This document shows, piece by piece, positions 7,355 to 15,735 of a stretch of DNA of 41,689 nt (its first letter is position 1; every line of letters begins with the position of its first letter). The DNA is from Chloroflexota bacterium. GTDB taxonomy: Bacteria > Chloroflexota > UBA6077 > FW602-bin22. Under the pieces are notes generated by a model. The model saw nothing but the letters and a program-made list of their open reading frames with translations, was not told the DNA's origin and searched no databases. The translations under genes were made by a program, and so were the position numbers. The stretch lies in NCBI GenBank assembly GCA_016875715.1, contig VGOZ01000001.1, positions 1 to 41,689 on the forward strand, read 5' to 3'.

Positions 7355-9019
7355 ATGGTGAAAGGATACTGCGCGCTCGTCCTCCATAGCCACCTCCCGT
7401 ACGTGCGGCGGGCCGGCCTGTGGCCACACGGGGAGGAGATGATCCATGAGGCGATCGCCGAGACGTATTTGCCGCTCGCGCGCACCCTTCGCGCCTGGGA
7501 ACGCGACCGTGTTCCGGCGAGGCTGACTCTCGGTCTGACGCCGATCCTTCTGGAGCAACTCGCCGATCGCGATGTCCTGGAGTCCTTCGTCGCGTACGCC
7601 GAGGTCGAGATCGCGGCCGCGGAGCGCGACGTCCGGCACGCCAACTCGGCAGAGCGAATGGCGCTGGCACGCTTCTACATCCAGTTCTACCGCGATGCAC
7701 TCGCGCTGTTCGACGAGATCGGCGGCGATCTCGTCGGAACTTTCCGCCACGCAAGAGACGCGGGCCTCATCGACGCGCTCACGTGTGCGGCCACCCACGC
7801 TTACCTGCCCCTGCTCGATCGAGACAGTACGATCGCGGCGCAACTCGATGTGGGCCGCGCGACATCGCGTCGCCACCTCGGCGCTCCGACTGGTGGGATC
7901 TGGCTGCCGGAGTGCGCGTACCGCCCCGCCTACTACGACGGGGTCGGCCGTCTCCGGCCCGGCATCGAAGAGTTCCTGGAGCAGCGCGGCCTCACCCACT
8001 TCGTTGCCGAGACCGCGGCGGTCGTCGCCGGGGCCGCGGTCGGCAAGGCTGCGGGCGACGTGCTGGGTCCGTACGGTGTGCCACAGCGACGCGTCGGACC
8101 GACATCGGCTTCCGCCGACGGTGGGCGTTCCGTCCTCGTGCCGTTCGCCGTGAGGGACAGTGGCGTCGCCGTCTTCGGGCGCGAGCCACGAACCGGCCTC
8201 CTCGTGTGGTCGGCGAGCCAGGGGTACCCGGGGGACTCGGCGTATCGGGAGTTCCATCGCAAGGATCCCCTCTCGGGGCTGCAGTACTGGCGCGTGACGG
8301 GCGCCCGGGCGGAACTCGCCGACAAGGCCCTCTACGAACCGGCCGCGGCGCGAGCGAGGGTGGGGGTACACGCGCGCCATTTCGTGGAGGAGGTCGCGGC
8401 CCTTCTGTCGAGCGGCCGGGGACAGGGTGGGGTACCTCCGCTCGTCGTGGCTGCCTTCGACACCGAACTATTCGGCCACTGGTGGTTCGAGGGGGTGGAA
8501 TGGCTCGACGCCGTGGCGCGGGAGATCGCCGGTCGAGCAGACGTGGCGATGATGGCGACCGCGGCGTACCTCGATCGGCATCCGCCCGAGGAGGCGATCG
8601 ACCTGCCCGAGAGTTCGTGGGGGGCCGGCGCGGATCACACGACCTGGGCGAACGAGCAGACCGCCGATCTCTGGGCCACCATCCACGAGGCGGAACGGCG
8701 GATGGAACGGCTGGTCGCGCTGGCGTCCGAACTGCCTGCGCAGCGCCGCGCCCTGGCGCAGGCCGCCCGGGAGAAACTTCTTCTCGACGCAAGCGATTGG
8801 CCCTTCTTGATCTCGACCGGCCAGGCCGCGGAGTACGCGCGCGAGCGTTTTCGCGGCCACGCCGACCGATTCTTGGCGCTGGCGCGCATTGTCGAAGCGA
8901 ACCGCACGGATGCGGATGCCGCGGCGTATGTCAGCGAATGCGAGCGCGCCGATAACCCCTTCCCGGACCTCGATCCGCGCCTGTTCGCGGCGCGTCAGGG
9001 CCGGGCCGCCACTTACTGA
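7355..9019 (+). CDS. Glycoside hydrolase family 57, 1,4-alpha-glucan branching enzyme-like
   Basis: 554 residues, usual for GH57 branching enzymes of the TK1436/Rv3031 type. It starts MVKGYCALVLHSHLPYVRR with the family's HSHLPYV motif. The nucleophile motif is GIWLPECAYRP (Glu186) and the acid/base motif is AAFDTELFGHWWFEG (Asp369). The C-terminal helical part contains SSWGAGADHTTWANEQT and LLLDASDWPFLISTGQAAEYA, both typical of this subfamily. It would introduce alpha-1,6 branches in glycogen-like glucan. The start follows the nuclease by 24 bases. The last seven bases overlap the 3' end of the convergent flagellin gene, leaving no room for a separate terminator. Confidence 0.9.
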   Translation: MVKGYCALVLHSHLPYVRRAGLWPHGEEMIHEAIAETYLPLARTLRAWERDRVPARLTLGLTPILLEQLADRDVLESFVAYAEVEIAAAERDVRHANSAERMALARFYIQFYRDALALFDEIGGDLVGTFRHARDAGLIDALTCAATHAYLPLLDRDSTIAAQLDVGRATSRRHLGAPTGGIWLPECAYRPAYYDGVGRLRPGIEEFLEQRGLTHFVAETAAVVAGAAVGKAAGDVLGPYGVPQRRVGPTSASADGGRSVLVPFAVRDSGVAVFGREPRTGLLVWSASQGYPGDSAYREFHRKDPLSGLQYWRVTGARAELADKALYEPAAARARVGVHARHFVEEVAALLSSGRGQGGVPPLVVAAFDTELFGHWWFEGVEWLDAVAREIAGRADVAMMATAAYLDRHPPEEAIDLPESSWGAGADHTTWANEQTADLWATIHEAERRMERLVALASELPAQRRALAQAAREKLLLDASDWPFLISTGQAAEYARERFRGHADRFLALARIVEANRTDADAAAYVSECERADNPFPDLDPRLFAARQGRAATY

Positions 9020-9834
9020 CGGAGCAGCTGCAGGACGTTCTGCGGGAACACGTTCGCCTGGGCGAGCACCGCGGTCGCACTCTGGGAAAGGATCTGCCAG
9101 CGGGTGAAAGAGACGGTCTCGCCGGCGATGTCGAGATCGCGAATGCGCGACTCCGAGGCGTGCAGGTTCTCGACCGCGGCGTTCAGCGTGCCGACGACCG
9201 CTTCGAGCGCGTTCTGCGCCCCGCCCAGTGTGGCCCGCTGACTGCTCACCGCGTCGATCGCCGCGTCGATAGCCACGATCGTCTGGTTGGAGTCCTCGGG
9301 CGTATCCAGCGAAATCGTGTCGATGCCGAGCGCCGGAGTCTGCATATCGGAGAACTCGACCGCCAGACGCTCGCCCGAATTGCCGCCGATCTGGAGGTTG
9401 ACCGTCTTTGAGGGGGATTCGCCGAAGAGCGTGAACTGCGCGTACCGCGTCGTCGTCGCAATCCGATCGATGTTGTCGAGTACCTGATTTGCCTCATTGG
9501 TGATCGCGGTGCGCTGCTCCAGATTGATCGTGCCGTTCGAGGCCTGGACCGCCAGTTCGCGGAGGCGTTGCAGCGACAGATGGACGTTGTCGAGGGAGCC
9601 CTCGCCGATCTGAATCATCGATACGCCGTCGAGCGCGTTCCGTGCGGCCTGTTCCGTAGCGCGGATCTGGGCGCGCAGTTTCTCGCTGATGATGAGTCCG
9701 GCGGCGTCGTCCTTCGAGGCGTTGATCCGCAGGCCGGAGGACAGTTTCTGCGTCGAACCTGCCAGCGAGTCGGAGACCAGACCGAGGCTCCGATTCGCGG
9801 TGAGGGCAGCGACGTTCGTGTTGATGCGGACCAT
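9013..9834 (-). CDS. fliC: Flagellin 1
   Basis: 273 residues. Conserved N-terminal D0/D1: MVRINTNVAALTANRSLG, LSSGLRINASKDDAAGLIISE, IRATEQAARNALDGVSMIQI. Conserved C-terminal D1/D0 ends LAQANVFPQNVLQLLRQ. The central part is short, so the exposed D2/D3 domains are nearly absent. Flagellin is secreted by the flagellar type III system and polymerises into the filament. The ATG at 9834 has the ribosome site GAGGT six bases upstream. It starts four bases after the stop of the glycosyltransferase gene, suggesting an operon. A sigma-28-like -10 (GCCGATAC) lies 24 bases upstream on the minus strand, but no matching -35 is seen. Confidence 0.93.
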   Translation of the reverse strand: MVRINTNVAALTANRSLGLVSDSLAGSTQKLSSGLRINASKDDAAGLIISEKLRAQIRATEQAARNALDGVSMIQIGEGSLDNVHLSLQRLRELAVQASNGTINLEQRTAITNEANQVLDNIDRIATTTRYAQFTLFGESPSKTVNLQIGGNSGERLAVEFSDMQTPALGIDTISLDTPEDSNQTIVAIDAAIDAVSSQRATLGGAQNALEAVVGTLNAAVENLHASESRIRDLDIAGETVSFTRWQILSQSATAVLAQANVFPQNVLQLLRQ

Positions 9835-9838
9835 TTGT

Positions 9839-11425
9839 TTACCTCGCTACGGGAGAAGTATCGGCAGTCGCGTGCACCGCACCAGCGCCTGACGTGGCGT
9901 CGACGGTGAACTCCAGTTCCCGCGCCACCGAGCGCAGCCCGGCTCGGCCGATCTTCGACGCCGGGTTGATTGCTGCGGCCAGCGCGAAGGCGTGGAACGC
10001 GTCATGCGTGCGACCGATGGAGCGGAGCGCCGACCCGAGGAGCACGTAGATGTGGGCGTTTGTCTGGTGCCGTTCGATCGCGGCGCCCAGCAGGTCGACG
10101 CATGCCTCGTACTGGCGCAAGTGGTGGAGCAGTTCGCCGGCCAGCATCCAGTAGGTCGCGTTCTCCGGCCGCCGCTCGACCTGCGCGGTGAGATGCTCCA
10201 GGGCCTCCTGCGACCGCCCCTCCTGCACCAGCGCCTGTGCGTAGACGCGATGGGCGTCCACCAGGTTCGGCGCTTGCTCCACTGCCCGCGCGAGCAGTGG
10301 GAGCGCCTCATCACGCCGCCCGACCGCCAGCAGGCCGCGACCGTAGGCGTACGCCGTCACGCCCTCTGACGGCATGGTTTCGTGGGCGCGCCGCCACCGC
10401 TCCAGGGCCAGATCGTGCCGCTCGCGCTTCCAGGCGACGCTGCCCAGTTCGATGAGCGCCTTCCAGCTACCCGTCCCGGCGTCGACCTGATATTCGGTGA
10501 CCCTCCCGCGGAGCGCGATCGCAAGCTGGAAATACCGCTCGGCGCGATCCAGGTCTCCCGCCCGACCGCAGGCGCAGCCGAGGGTGAAAGCGAGTTCCGA
10601 GTACGCGTACTCGCTCATCCCCGGCGTGCCGATCGCGATGGCGACCTCCGGCTTCCCCATCTGCATCGCCGCGCGCATCGCCACCGTGCGGATCAGCCCC
10701 GCGAAGTCCGGGCGCATGCGTCCGCGGAACCGTGCTAGCCCCGACCGGGCGATCCGGACCGCGCTCGCGGAGTACCCCGCCGAGCCGTACTGCGTCGCGA
10801 GGTAATAGTACAGCTCAGGAGCGTCAGGTCGCGCGGCGAGCTCCTGACGGAGGAGCCGCATGTTCCGACGGTGCCGTGTCCGCGCCGTATCAGTCGTCGG
10901 GTCGACGTAGCCCGTGTGCTCGATCGTGAGGCTGGCGCAGCTAGCCTCCATTTCTTGCGAGTCGGCGGCGTGGACCACATTCTCGTGGATCGGAAAGATC
11001 CAGCGGATCTCCGGCACGCGCCGGAACAAGCGCCGCCCGCCACTGACCGAATAGCCCAGATCGTCCCACCGCCGGCTGCGCACCGGGACCCGCAGGAACA
11101 TCACCGAATCGGGCTGGGCTGCCAGATCGCGGCGGAGCGCGCCGGGCTCGCGCTCGTGCGCGATGTCATCGCCGTCCAGGATGAGAACCCAGTTGCCCGA
11201 CGCCTGAGCAAGCGCATAGTTGCGCGCCGCGGAGAAATCGCCGATCCACGAGAACCGGAAGACGCGCGCGCCGAGTTCCTCGGCGATCGCGACGGTACGG
11301 TCGGTCGAACCTGTATCCACAACGATCAGTTCGTCGGCGATCGCGCGCGCGCTGGTGATCACACGGGCGAGATTCTTCTCTTCGTTCTTGACAATCATTG
11401 TCAGACTGACGCGCACCGTATCCAT
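9839..11425 (-). CDS. GT2 glycosyltransferase with TPR repeats, linked to flagellin
   Basis: 528 residues. The N-terminal GT-A domain opens SLTMIVKNEEKNLARVI (about 6-22), with LIVVDTGSTDRTVAIAEELG, FSWIGDFSAARNYAL and the metal-binding LILDGDD near residue 98. This is the SunS/WaaE-like subgroup with the FSAARN motif. From about residue 200 to 500 come degenerate tetratricopeptide repeats (ALPLLARAVEQAPNLVDAHR, ALEHLTAQVERRPENATYWM, ACVDLLGAAIERHQTNAHIY). Proteins of this layout often glycosylate surface or secreted proteins. Position directly upstream of flagellin, in the same direction, suggests flagellin glycosylation (inference). GGAGG precedes the ATG by 11 bases; an adjacent GTG at 11428 is better spaced. 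Confidence 0.85.
   Translation of the reverse strand: MDTVRVSLTMIVKNEEKNLARVITSARAIADELIVVDTGSTDRTVAIAEELGARVFRFSWIGDFSAARNYALAQASGNWVLILDGDDIAHEREPGALRRDLAAQPDSVMFLRVPVRSRRWDDLGYSVSGGRRLFRRVPEIRWIFPIHENVVHAADSQEMEASCASLTIEHTGYVDPTTDTARTRHRRNMRLLRQELAARPDAPELYYYLATQYGSAGYSASAVRIARSGLARFRGRMRPDFAGLIRTVAMRAAMQMGKPEVAIAIGTPGMSEYAYSELAFTLGCACGRAGDLDRAERYFQLAIALRGRVTEYQVDAGTGSWKALIELGSVAWKRERHDLALERWRRAHETMPSEGVTAYAYGRGLLAVGRRDEALPLLARAVEQAPNLVDAHRVYAQALVQEGRSQEALEHLTAQVERRPENATYWMLAGELLHHLRQYEACVDLLGAAIERHQTNAHIYVLLGSALRSIGRTHDAFHAFALAAAINPASKIGRAGLRSVARELEFTVDATSGAGAVHATADTSPVAR
9858..9865 (-). promoter_or_regulatory. Possible sigma-28 -10 element for flagellin 1
   Basis: GCCGATAC on the minus strand matches 7 of 8 bases of the FliA -10 consensus GCCGATAA. 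It sits inside the end of the glycosyltransferase gene, 23 bases before the flagellin ATG. The region 11 bases further upstream does not resemble TAAAGTTT, so the call is weak. Confidence 0.3.
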
Positions 11426-11542
11426 CACGCGAGCGACCTCCGTGGCGCACTCCTTTTTATCTTCGGCCCGGCCGGAGCCGACCTTGAGCGCGACGGGCCC
11501 GGCCGCCGCAGTTCCCCTACCAAGTGAGGAGACTGATACGGA

Positions 11543-11564
11543 AAGGGGAGTAGGGTGACCCCTT
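11543..11564. promoter_or_regulatory. Inverted repeat abutting the flagellin-2 -35
   Basis: AAGGGG and CCCCTT flank AGTAGGGTGA. The right arm overlaps the first two bases of the sigma-28 -35 element. This position would suit an operator, and similar G4/C4 repeats lie before flgC (15743-15808). No known regulator is assigned. Confidence 0.4.
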
Positions 11565-11589
11565 AAGCTTACCCACACGGTGCCGATAA
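11563..11589 (+). promoter_or_regulatory. Sigma-28 (FliA) promoter of flagellin 2
   Basis: TTAAGCTT (11563-11570), 11 bases, GCCGATAA (11582-11589). This compares with the FliA consensus TAAAGTTT-N11-GCCGATAA: the -10 is perfect, the -35 matches 6 of 8, and the spacing is exact. Transcription should begin near 11597, giving a leader of about 130 bases before the flagellin ATG at 11728. A late-class flagellar promoter, implying a fliA gene elsewhere. Confidence 0.88.
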
Positions 11590-11596
11590 TCGGCCC

Positions 11597-11727
11597 AGAA
11601 GGACACCGAGGAGGTCCGACGCCGGATCACCGGCGCAACGAGGTCGAGCGGCCACTGGCCGCGGCAATACCGGCGGGGAACGGAATCCCCGACCAACGCG
11701 AAGAGAGCAGAGGAGGCTTTCCCCACC
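11597..11727 (+). promoter_or_regulatory. Structured 5' leader of flagellin 2
   Basis: Three short hairpins stand in series: CGCCGG-ATCA-CCGGCG (11620-11635), GCGGCC-ACT-GGCCGC (11648-11662) and CGGGG-N8-CCCCG (11674-11691). All stems are perfect. A strong ribosome site GAGGAGG follows, about 11 bases before the ATG, and is left unpaired. Such a leader could stabilise the mRNA or allow translational control of filament synthesis (inference). Confidence 0.5.
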
Positions 11728-12582
11728 ATGGGTGTTCGCATCTATACCAACATCGACGCGATCAACGCCGACCGAAACCTCGGCATCACGTCGCTCGGGC
11801 TGAGCAAGTCGATCCAGCGACTGTCTTCGGGTCTGCGGGTCAACAGCGCGGCCGATGACGCCGCCGGTCTGGCCATCAGCGAGCGGCTGCGCGCGCAGGT
11901 GCGCGGCAACAACCAGGCGGTCCGCAACACGCAGGACGGCATCAGCCTCATCCAGACCGCCGAAGGCGCACTGGATGAGGTACACGGGATGCTCCAACGC
12001 ATCCGTGAACTGAACGTGCAGGCAGCGAACGGCACGACGTCGACGGCCGACCGGACTGCCCTCGGCAACGAGTGCATCGAGCTGGCCGACGCGATCGATC
12101 GGATCGCGAAGACCACGCAGTTCAACAACCTCATCCTTCTGGATGGAAACTTCGGAAGCTTGACGTTGCAGATCGGACCGAACGGCGACGTGCCGCCGCA
12201 GAATTACACGACCACACTCACGATGTCGGACATGCAGATGTCTGCGATGGACCTATCCACCTTCACGACCGACGGCGGCGCCACGAACATCGCCGGCGCG
12301 ACCGAAGCGAACCAGAATATCATCAAGGTCGATACCGCGATCGACACGGTCTCCAGCTTCCGCGCGCTCCTGGGCGCCCGGCAGAACATGCTCGAGCATG
12401 TGGTGGCGAGCCTGAACGTCGCGAGCGAGAACCAGGCTGCGGCCGAGTCCCGGGTGCGCGATCTCGATGTCGCGACCGAGACGGTGAACTTCACCAGGTT
12501 GCAGATCCTGCAGCAGGCCGGTACGGCCGTCCTCGCGCAGGCCAACGTCGCGCCCCAGACGGTTCTCCAGCTCCTTCGCTGA
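11728..12582 (+). CDS. fliC: Flagellin 2
   Basis: 284 residues. N-terminus MGVRIYTNIDAINADRNLG, then IQRLSSGLRVNSAADDAAGL and NQAVRNTQDGISLIQTAEGA. C-terminus SRVRDLDVATETVNFTRLQI and LAQANVAPQTVLQLLR. As in flagellin 1 the variable centre is short, with a Thr-rich piece (QNYTTTLTMSDMQ, STFTTDGGATNIAG). The two flagellins share termini but differ clearly inside, so they are old paralogues rather than a recent duplication. Driven by the sigma-28 promoter at 11563; likely the main filament protein because of that promoter. flaG follows after 38 bases. Confidence 0.93.
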   Translation: MGVRIYTNIDAINADRNLGITSLGLSKSIQRLSSGLRVNSAADDAAGLAISERLRAQVRGNNQAVRNTQDGISLIQTAEGALDEVHGMLQRIRELNVQAANGTTSTADRTALGNECIELADAIDRIAKTTQFNNLILLDGNFGSLTLQIGPNGDVPPQNYTTTLTMSDMQMSAMDLSTFTTDGGATNIAGATEANQNIIKVDTAIDTVSSFRALLGARQNMLEHVVASLNVASENQAAAESRVRDLDVATETVNFTRLQILQQAGTAVLAQANVAPQTVLQLLR

Positions 12583-12620
12583 TGGGCAGCTAGGAGGGGA
12601 ATGATCGAGGAGGTAGACAG

Positions 12621-12962
12621 ATGGAAAAGAGTGTCCTTCCCGTGGTTGGAGCGACTATGGCGACCGATGTCGCGACGATGCTCCGGTCCCGGGCCGAACA
12701 CCCGGCTCCACAGCCCTCGCCGGGCGTCCGCCCGGCGAGCGACGCGGAGTTGATCGGTCGCGCGGCTGCCGCTGAGGTGGCCTCGAACATCCGGCAAACT
12801 TTCGCGCGGTTCACGGTCGACCACGACACCCATGAGGTGTCGGTACAGATCGTGGACTCCGAGAGCAACGAAGTGCTCCGCACGATACCGAACGAGGATC
12901 TGCGGCGCATGGCCCAGCGGTATCGCGCGTCCCAGGGGTTCGTCCTGGATTCCGCGGTCTGA
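12621..12962 (+). CDS. flaG: FlaG-family flagellar protein
   Basis: 113 residues. A variable, Pro/Ala-rich N-terminal half is followed by the FlaG domain: FARFTVDHDTHEVSVQIVDS and NEVLRTIPNEDLRRMAQRY, with the typical V-x-V-x-I-V-D and E-V-L-R-x-I-P core. FlaG proteins are small cytoplasmic or filament-associated proteins that affect filament length; the function is modestly characterised. GAGGAGGT stands six bases before the ATG, a strong ribosome site. The flagellin - flaG - fliD - fliS order is standard. Confidence 0.88.
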   Translation: MEKSVLPVVGATMATDVATMLRSRAEHPAPQPSPGVRPASDAELIGRAAAAEVASNIRQTFARFTVDHDTHEVSVQIVDSESNEVLRTIPNEDLRRMAQRYRASQGFVLDSAV

Positions 12963-12973
12963 CCCTACGGGCG

Positions 12974-13029
12974 ACGGGCTGCCGCGCCGATAGTCACTGT
13001 GCGAACGGTGACGGGCGGGGCAGCCCGTC
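12974..13029. terminator. Nested hairpin between flaG and fliD
   Basis: GACGGGCTGCC (12974-12984) and GGCAGCCCGTC (13019-13029) are perfectly complementary over 11 bases. Inside them GTCAC (12994-12998) pairs with GTGAC (13009-13013). This is a stable two-tier hairpin 12 bases after the flaG stop. There is no T-run, so it may attenuate, block RNA decay, or terminate without a U tract. A GCCGATAG (sigma-28 -10-like) lies inside at 12987, without a -35. Confidence 0.45.
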
Positions 13030-13071
13030 CGTCATTTGACGATCACTCACGGAGGAGGGAGGAAGGACAGC

Positions 13072-14847
13072 ATGGCCTCGATCGCGTTCTCCGGCCTCGC
13101 CTCCGGTCTCAACTCGAACCGGTTGATTGACGCGATGCTGTCGGTGCAGACGGCGCGCGTGGACGCGCTCAAGGCCCGCAAGACCAGCATCACGAGCCGG
13201 GTCTCCTCCGTCGGGACGCTCCGCTCGAAACTGAACACCCTGATCAGTCGCATTGAGGCGCTGCGGTTCCAGAGCCAGATCATGACGCGAACGGTCACCT
13301 CATCGAGTGCGGACGCCGTTTCCGCCACCGCGGACAACAATGCCGTCGTCGGTCCCTTCGATTTGACGGTCGATCAACTCGCGACCGGCACGTCTCGGTC
13401 GGGTGCGACCGGCGTCGGTCTGACCAGGTTCGACCCGAACGCCGCCCTGGCGGCATCGGGCCTCCTCCTTACCCCGACGGCGGGACGCATCACGATCAAC
13501 GGCGTCTCCACCGATGTCGCGGCACCCACGTCGATCCAGGACTTCGTGGATGCGATCAATGCCCAGACCGCGGCACATCACGTGATCGCACGCTACGTAC
13601 TCGACGACGGGGGCCAGCCGGTCGGCCTGCGCCTCGAGAACGATGGCACGCAGGCTCCTGGCGCGGCCATCCAGCTGGGAACCGCGGCCGATACCAGTAA
13701 CTTCCTGACCGCGACGAAACTGACGACATCCACCCAGGTCGGTGGGGCGCGCGAGAGCACCACTACGCTGGGGCGGCTGATCGGCAGTGCCACAATCGAT
13801 ACTGGCCGTCTCGCGACCGCGCTCACGCAGACCACCGGGTCGTTCACGATCAACGGTATCGCCTTCGGCTACGACTCCAGCAGCGATAGCGTCAACTCCC
13901 TCATCGCGGAGATCAATGCTTCCAACGCCAACGTCACCGCGAGTTACGACACGGTGTCAAATCGCCTGTCGATCGCGGCGAAGGCAACCGGGGCGCAGTC
14001 GGTCACCGTCGCCGATACGAGCGGCAACCTCATGGCCGCGCTGGGACTGACCGGTGCGGCCGGCGCCACGGAGACGCTGGGGAAAAACGCGCTCTACCGA
14101 ATTAGCACGATCGCGGGTGGCGCCCAGCAGAGCAGCACGACGAACGTCATAAGTGATGTCCTTCAAGGGGTCTCGCTCACCCTGAAGCAGGCCAGCGCTA
14201 CTCCGGTGACGATGGCCGTGAACCAGGACACCGCTGAGCCCCTGGCGGCGATGAAGGAGTTCGTCACCGCCTATAACGACGTGACCGAGTTCATCCGCAC
14301 CACAACCCGGCTCGACGCCAATCAGCGGCCGGGTCCGCTCCAGTCGGACACGGGCATCCGTCTTATCGGCGACCGAGTGCGCAGTATCGCGACGAGCCAG
14401 GTCGCGGGCCTGAACGGCCCCTATTCCGCGCTCTCAGATCTTGGACTGACGTTCGGTGCGGTCGGCTCGGCTGTGGGAACCACCAACAACATCTCCCTGG
14501 ATGAGGCGAAGTTCACCGGCGCGCTGCAGGCCAATCCGAGCGGTGTGCACGAAGCACTCAACAGCGCGACGGTGGGGAGCGAGGGGATCTTCGCGCAGAT
14601 GCGCTCGCACCTGAACGTCTCTGTCCTTCCGGGCGGCGCTCTGAGCGCGATTACCGACACTGCGAATAGTTCGCAAACCGACCTGGACTACCGCGTTCGC
14701 GTCGCCCAGGAGCGGATCGATCAGCGGCGCGAGCGCCTCGAGGCGCAGTTCGCGCGCATGGAGTCGTCCCTCGCCCGGCTGCAGTCGCAGGCGTCGCGCC
14801 TGGGCTCGCAGTTGAACAGCCTCAATACCGGATCGTCCGGCCAGTAA
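13072..14847 (+). CDS. fliD: Flagellar filament cap protein FliD (HAP2)
   Basis: 591 residues, starting MASIAFSGLASGLNSNRLID at the ATG at 13072, which is preceded by GGAGG. The FliD_N domain covers about 1-100, with the coiled segment RVDALKARKTSITSRVSSVG. The central region carries two flagellin-hook IN-like motifs (GRITINGVSTDVAAP; GSFTINGIAFGYDSSSDSVN). The FliD_C domain follows, ending in the coiled coil AQERIDQRRERLEAQFARME and SRLGSQLNSLNTGSSGQ. It caps the growing filament and folds exported flagellin. It is cotranscribed with fliS (24-base gap). Length and termini are normal. Confidence 0.92.
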   Translation: MASIAFSGLASGLNSNRLIDAMLSVQTARVDALKARKTSITSRVSSVGTLRSKLNTLISRIEALRFQSQIMTRTVTSSSADAVSATADNNAVVGPFDLTVDQLATGTSRSGATGVGLTRFDPNAALAASGLLLTPTAGRITINGVSTDVAAPTSIQDFVDAINAQTAAHHVIARYVLDDGGQPVGLRLENDGTQAPGAAIQLGTAADTSNFLTATKLTTSTQVGGARESTTTLGRLIGSATIDTGRLATALTQTTGSFTINGIAFGYDSSSDSVNSLIAEINASNANVTASYDTVSNRLSIAAKATGAQSVTVADTSGNLMAALGLTGAAGATETLGKNALYRISTIAGGAQQSSTTNVISDVLQGVSLTLKQASATPVTMAVNQDTAEPLAAMKEFVTAYNDVTEFIRTTTRLDANQRPGPLQSDTGIRLIGDRVRSIATSQVAGLNGPYSALSDLGLTFGAVGSAVGTTNNISLDEAKFTGALQANPSGVHEALNSATVGSEGIFAQMRSHLNVSVLPGGALSAITDTANSSQTDLDYRVRVAQERIDQRRERLEAQFARMESSLARLQSQASRLGSQLNSLNTGSSGQ

Positions 14848-14870
14848 ACTGACGCGGGAGCAATGAGACG

Positions 14871-15299
14871 ATGACGAGTCCCGGCAACACCCTCAAGAGC
14901 TACCAACGGCTACAGACGCAGACATCCTCGCCCGCCCAACTCGTCGTACTCCTGTACACCGGCGCGATCCGCTTCCTGACGGTCGCCCGCCAGAAACTCG
15001 AAGCCGGCGACATCGAGAGCGCGCACCGCAGTCTGCTCCGTGGCCAGGAGATCGTCCTGGAACTGATGGTCAGCGTGGATACCTCGGTCGGTCCGGTCGC
15101 GCAGAACCTCTTCGACCTGTACGAGTTCATCCACCGCCATCTCATCCAGGCCAACATCAAGAAGGACTCGGCGATGATCCTGGATGTCGAAGTCCTGCTG
15201 CGCGAGCTACTACCCGCGTGGGAGCAGGCAATTGCGGCGGATGCGCGGGGGTCCCACGCGCGCGTCTCAACGAACGAGGTCCGCCTGGCCACGGCCTGA
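14871..15299 (+). CDS. fliS: Flagellin export chaperone FliS
   Basis: 142 residues. The motif SYQRLQTQTSSPAQLVVLLY (about 10-29) is the FliS signature, followed by YTGAIRFLTVARQKLEAGD and an all-helical remainder (SLLRGQEIVLELMVSVDT, LFDLYEFIHRHLIQANI). FliS binds the C-terminal end of flagellin in the cytosol and prevents early polymerisation. It follows fliD directly and precedes a fliT-like gene, the common order. The C-terminal 15 residues after position 125 are variable. Confidence 0.92.
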   Translation: MTSPGNTLKSYQRLQTQTSSPAQLVVLLYTGAIRFLTVARQKLEAGDIESAHRSLLRGQEIVLELMVSVDTSVGPVAQNLFDLYEFIHRHLIQANIKKDSAMILDVEVLLRELLPAWEQAIAADARGSHARVSTNEVRLATA

Positions 15300-15354
15300 C
15301 ATTAGAGTTCTGGCGGCGGCGTTCGAACGCGGCGAAGATGGCCGGGAGGTTCGT

Positions 15355-15735
15355 GTGAAAGACCGTGCGGGAGATCCGGTCCCGCTCCGCCTCCTCATCT
15401 ACGACCGCATACTCCGCGCGGCTCAGGCCCAGCGGGTGGCCGTTCAGGAGAACGATCTCGACCGTTTTCAGACGCTCCTGGAGGAGCGGGAGCGCCTGCT
15501 CGTCAAGGTCGAAGGCCTGAATCAGGAACTCGGCGATGAGGATCGGGAGCGGGCCGCGACGCTCATTCGCCGTATCCTCGATGCCGATCGGGAGACGGAG
15601 GGCAGGCTGTCGGAACAAATCTCGCTCGTGGGAGCTGAACTCGGGTCCCTCTCCCACGGTCGTGCGGCGCTCACGGCTTACGGCTACGCGACGCGGGCGG
15701 CGGGCGTTCACGCCCGGGGCGATCTGGCGCCGTGA
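15355..15735 (+). CDS. FliT/FlgN-like flagellar chaperone (hypothetical)
   Basis: 126 residues from the GTG at 15355, chosen because GGGAGG lies five bases upstream; the frame is open further back into fliS without similarity. The product is almost wholly helical and charged: LRLLIYDRILRAAQAQRVAV, LDRFQTLLEERERLLVKVEG, ERAATLIRRILDADRETEGR. Pattern and position after fliS match FliT, which holds FliD before export, but sequence similarity is weak and FlgN is an alternative. A non-coding region with several inverted repeats follows. Confidence 0.6.
   Translation: MKDRAGDPVPLRLLIYDRILRAAQAQRVAVQENDLDRFQTLLEERERLLVKVEGLNQELGDEDRERAATLIRRILDADRETEGRLSEQISLVGAELGSLSHGRAALTAYGYATRAAGVHARGDLAP

Noticed and set aside
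6908..8380. 490-codon minus-strand frame across the nuclease and GH57 genes
   Set aside because: Antisense shadow spanning two unrelated real genes.
12967..12994. Sigma-28 promoter for fliD (GCCGATAG)
   Set aside because: No TAAA-like -35 at the proper distance, and the element lies within a stable hairpin.
14363..14371. TTATCGGC in fliD as a minus-strand sigma-28 -10
   Set aside because: Inside the fliD coding sequence, with no gene to drive on that strand nearby.
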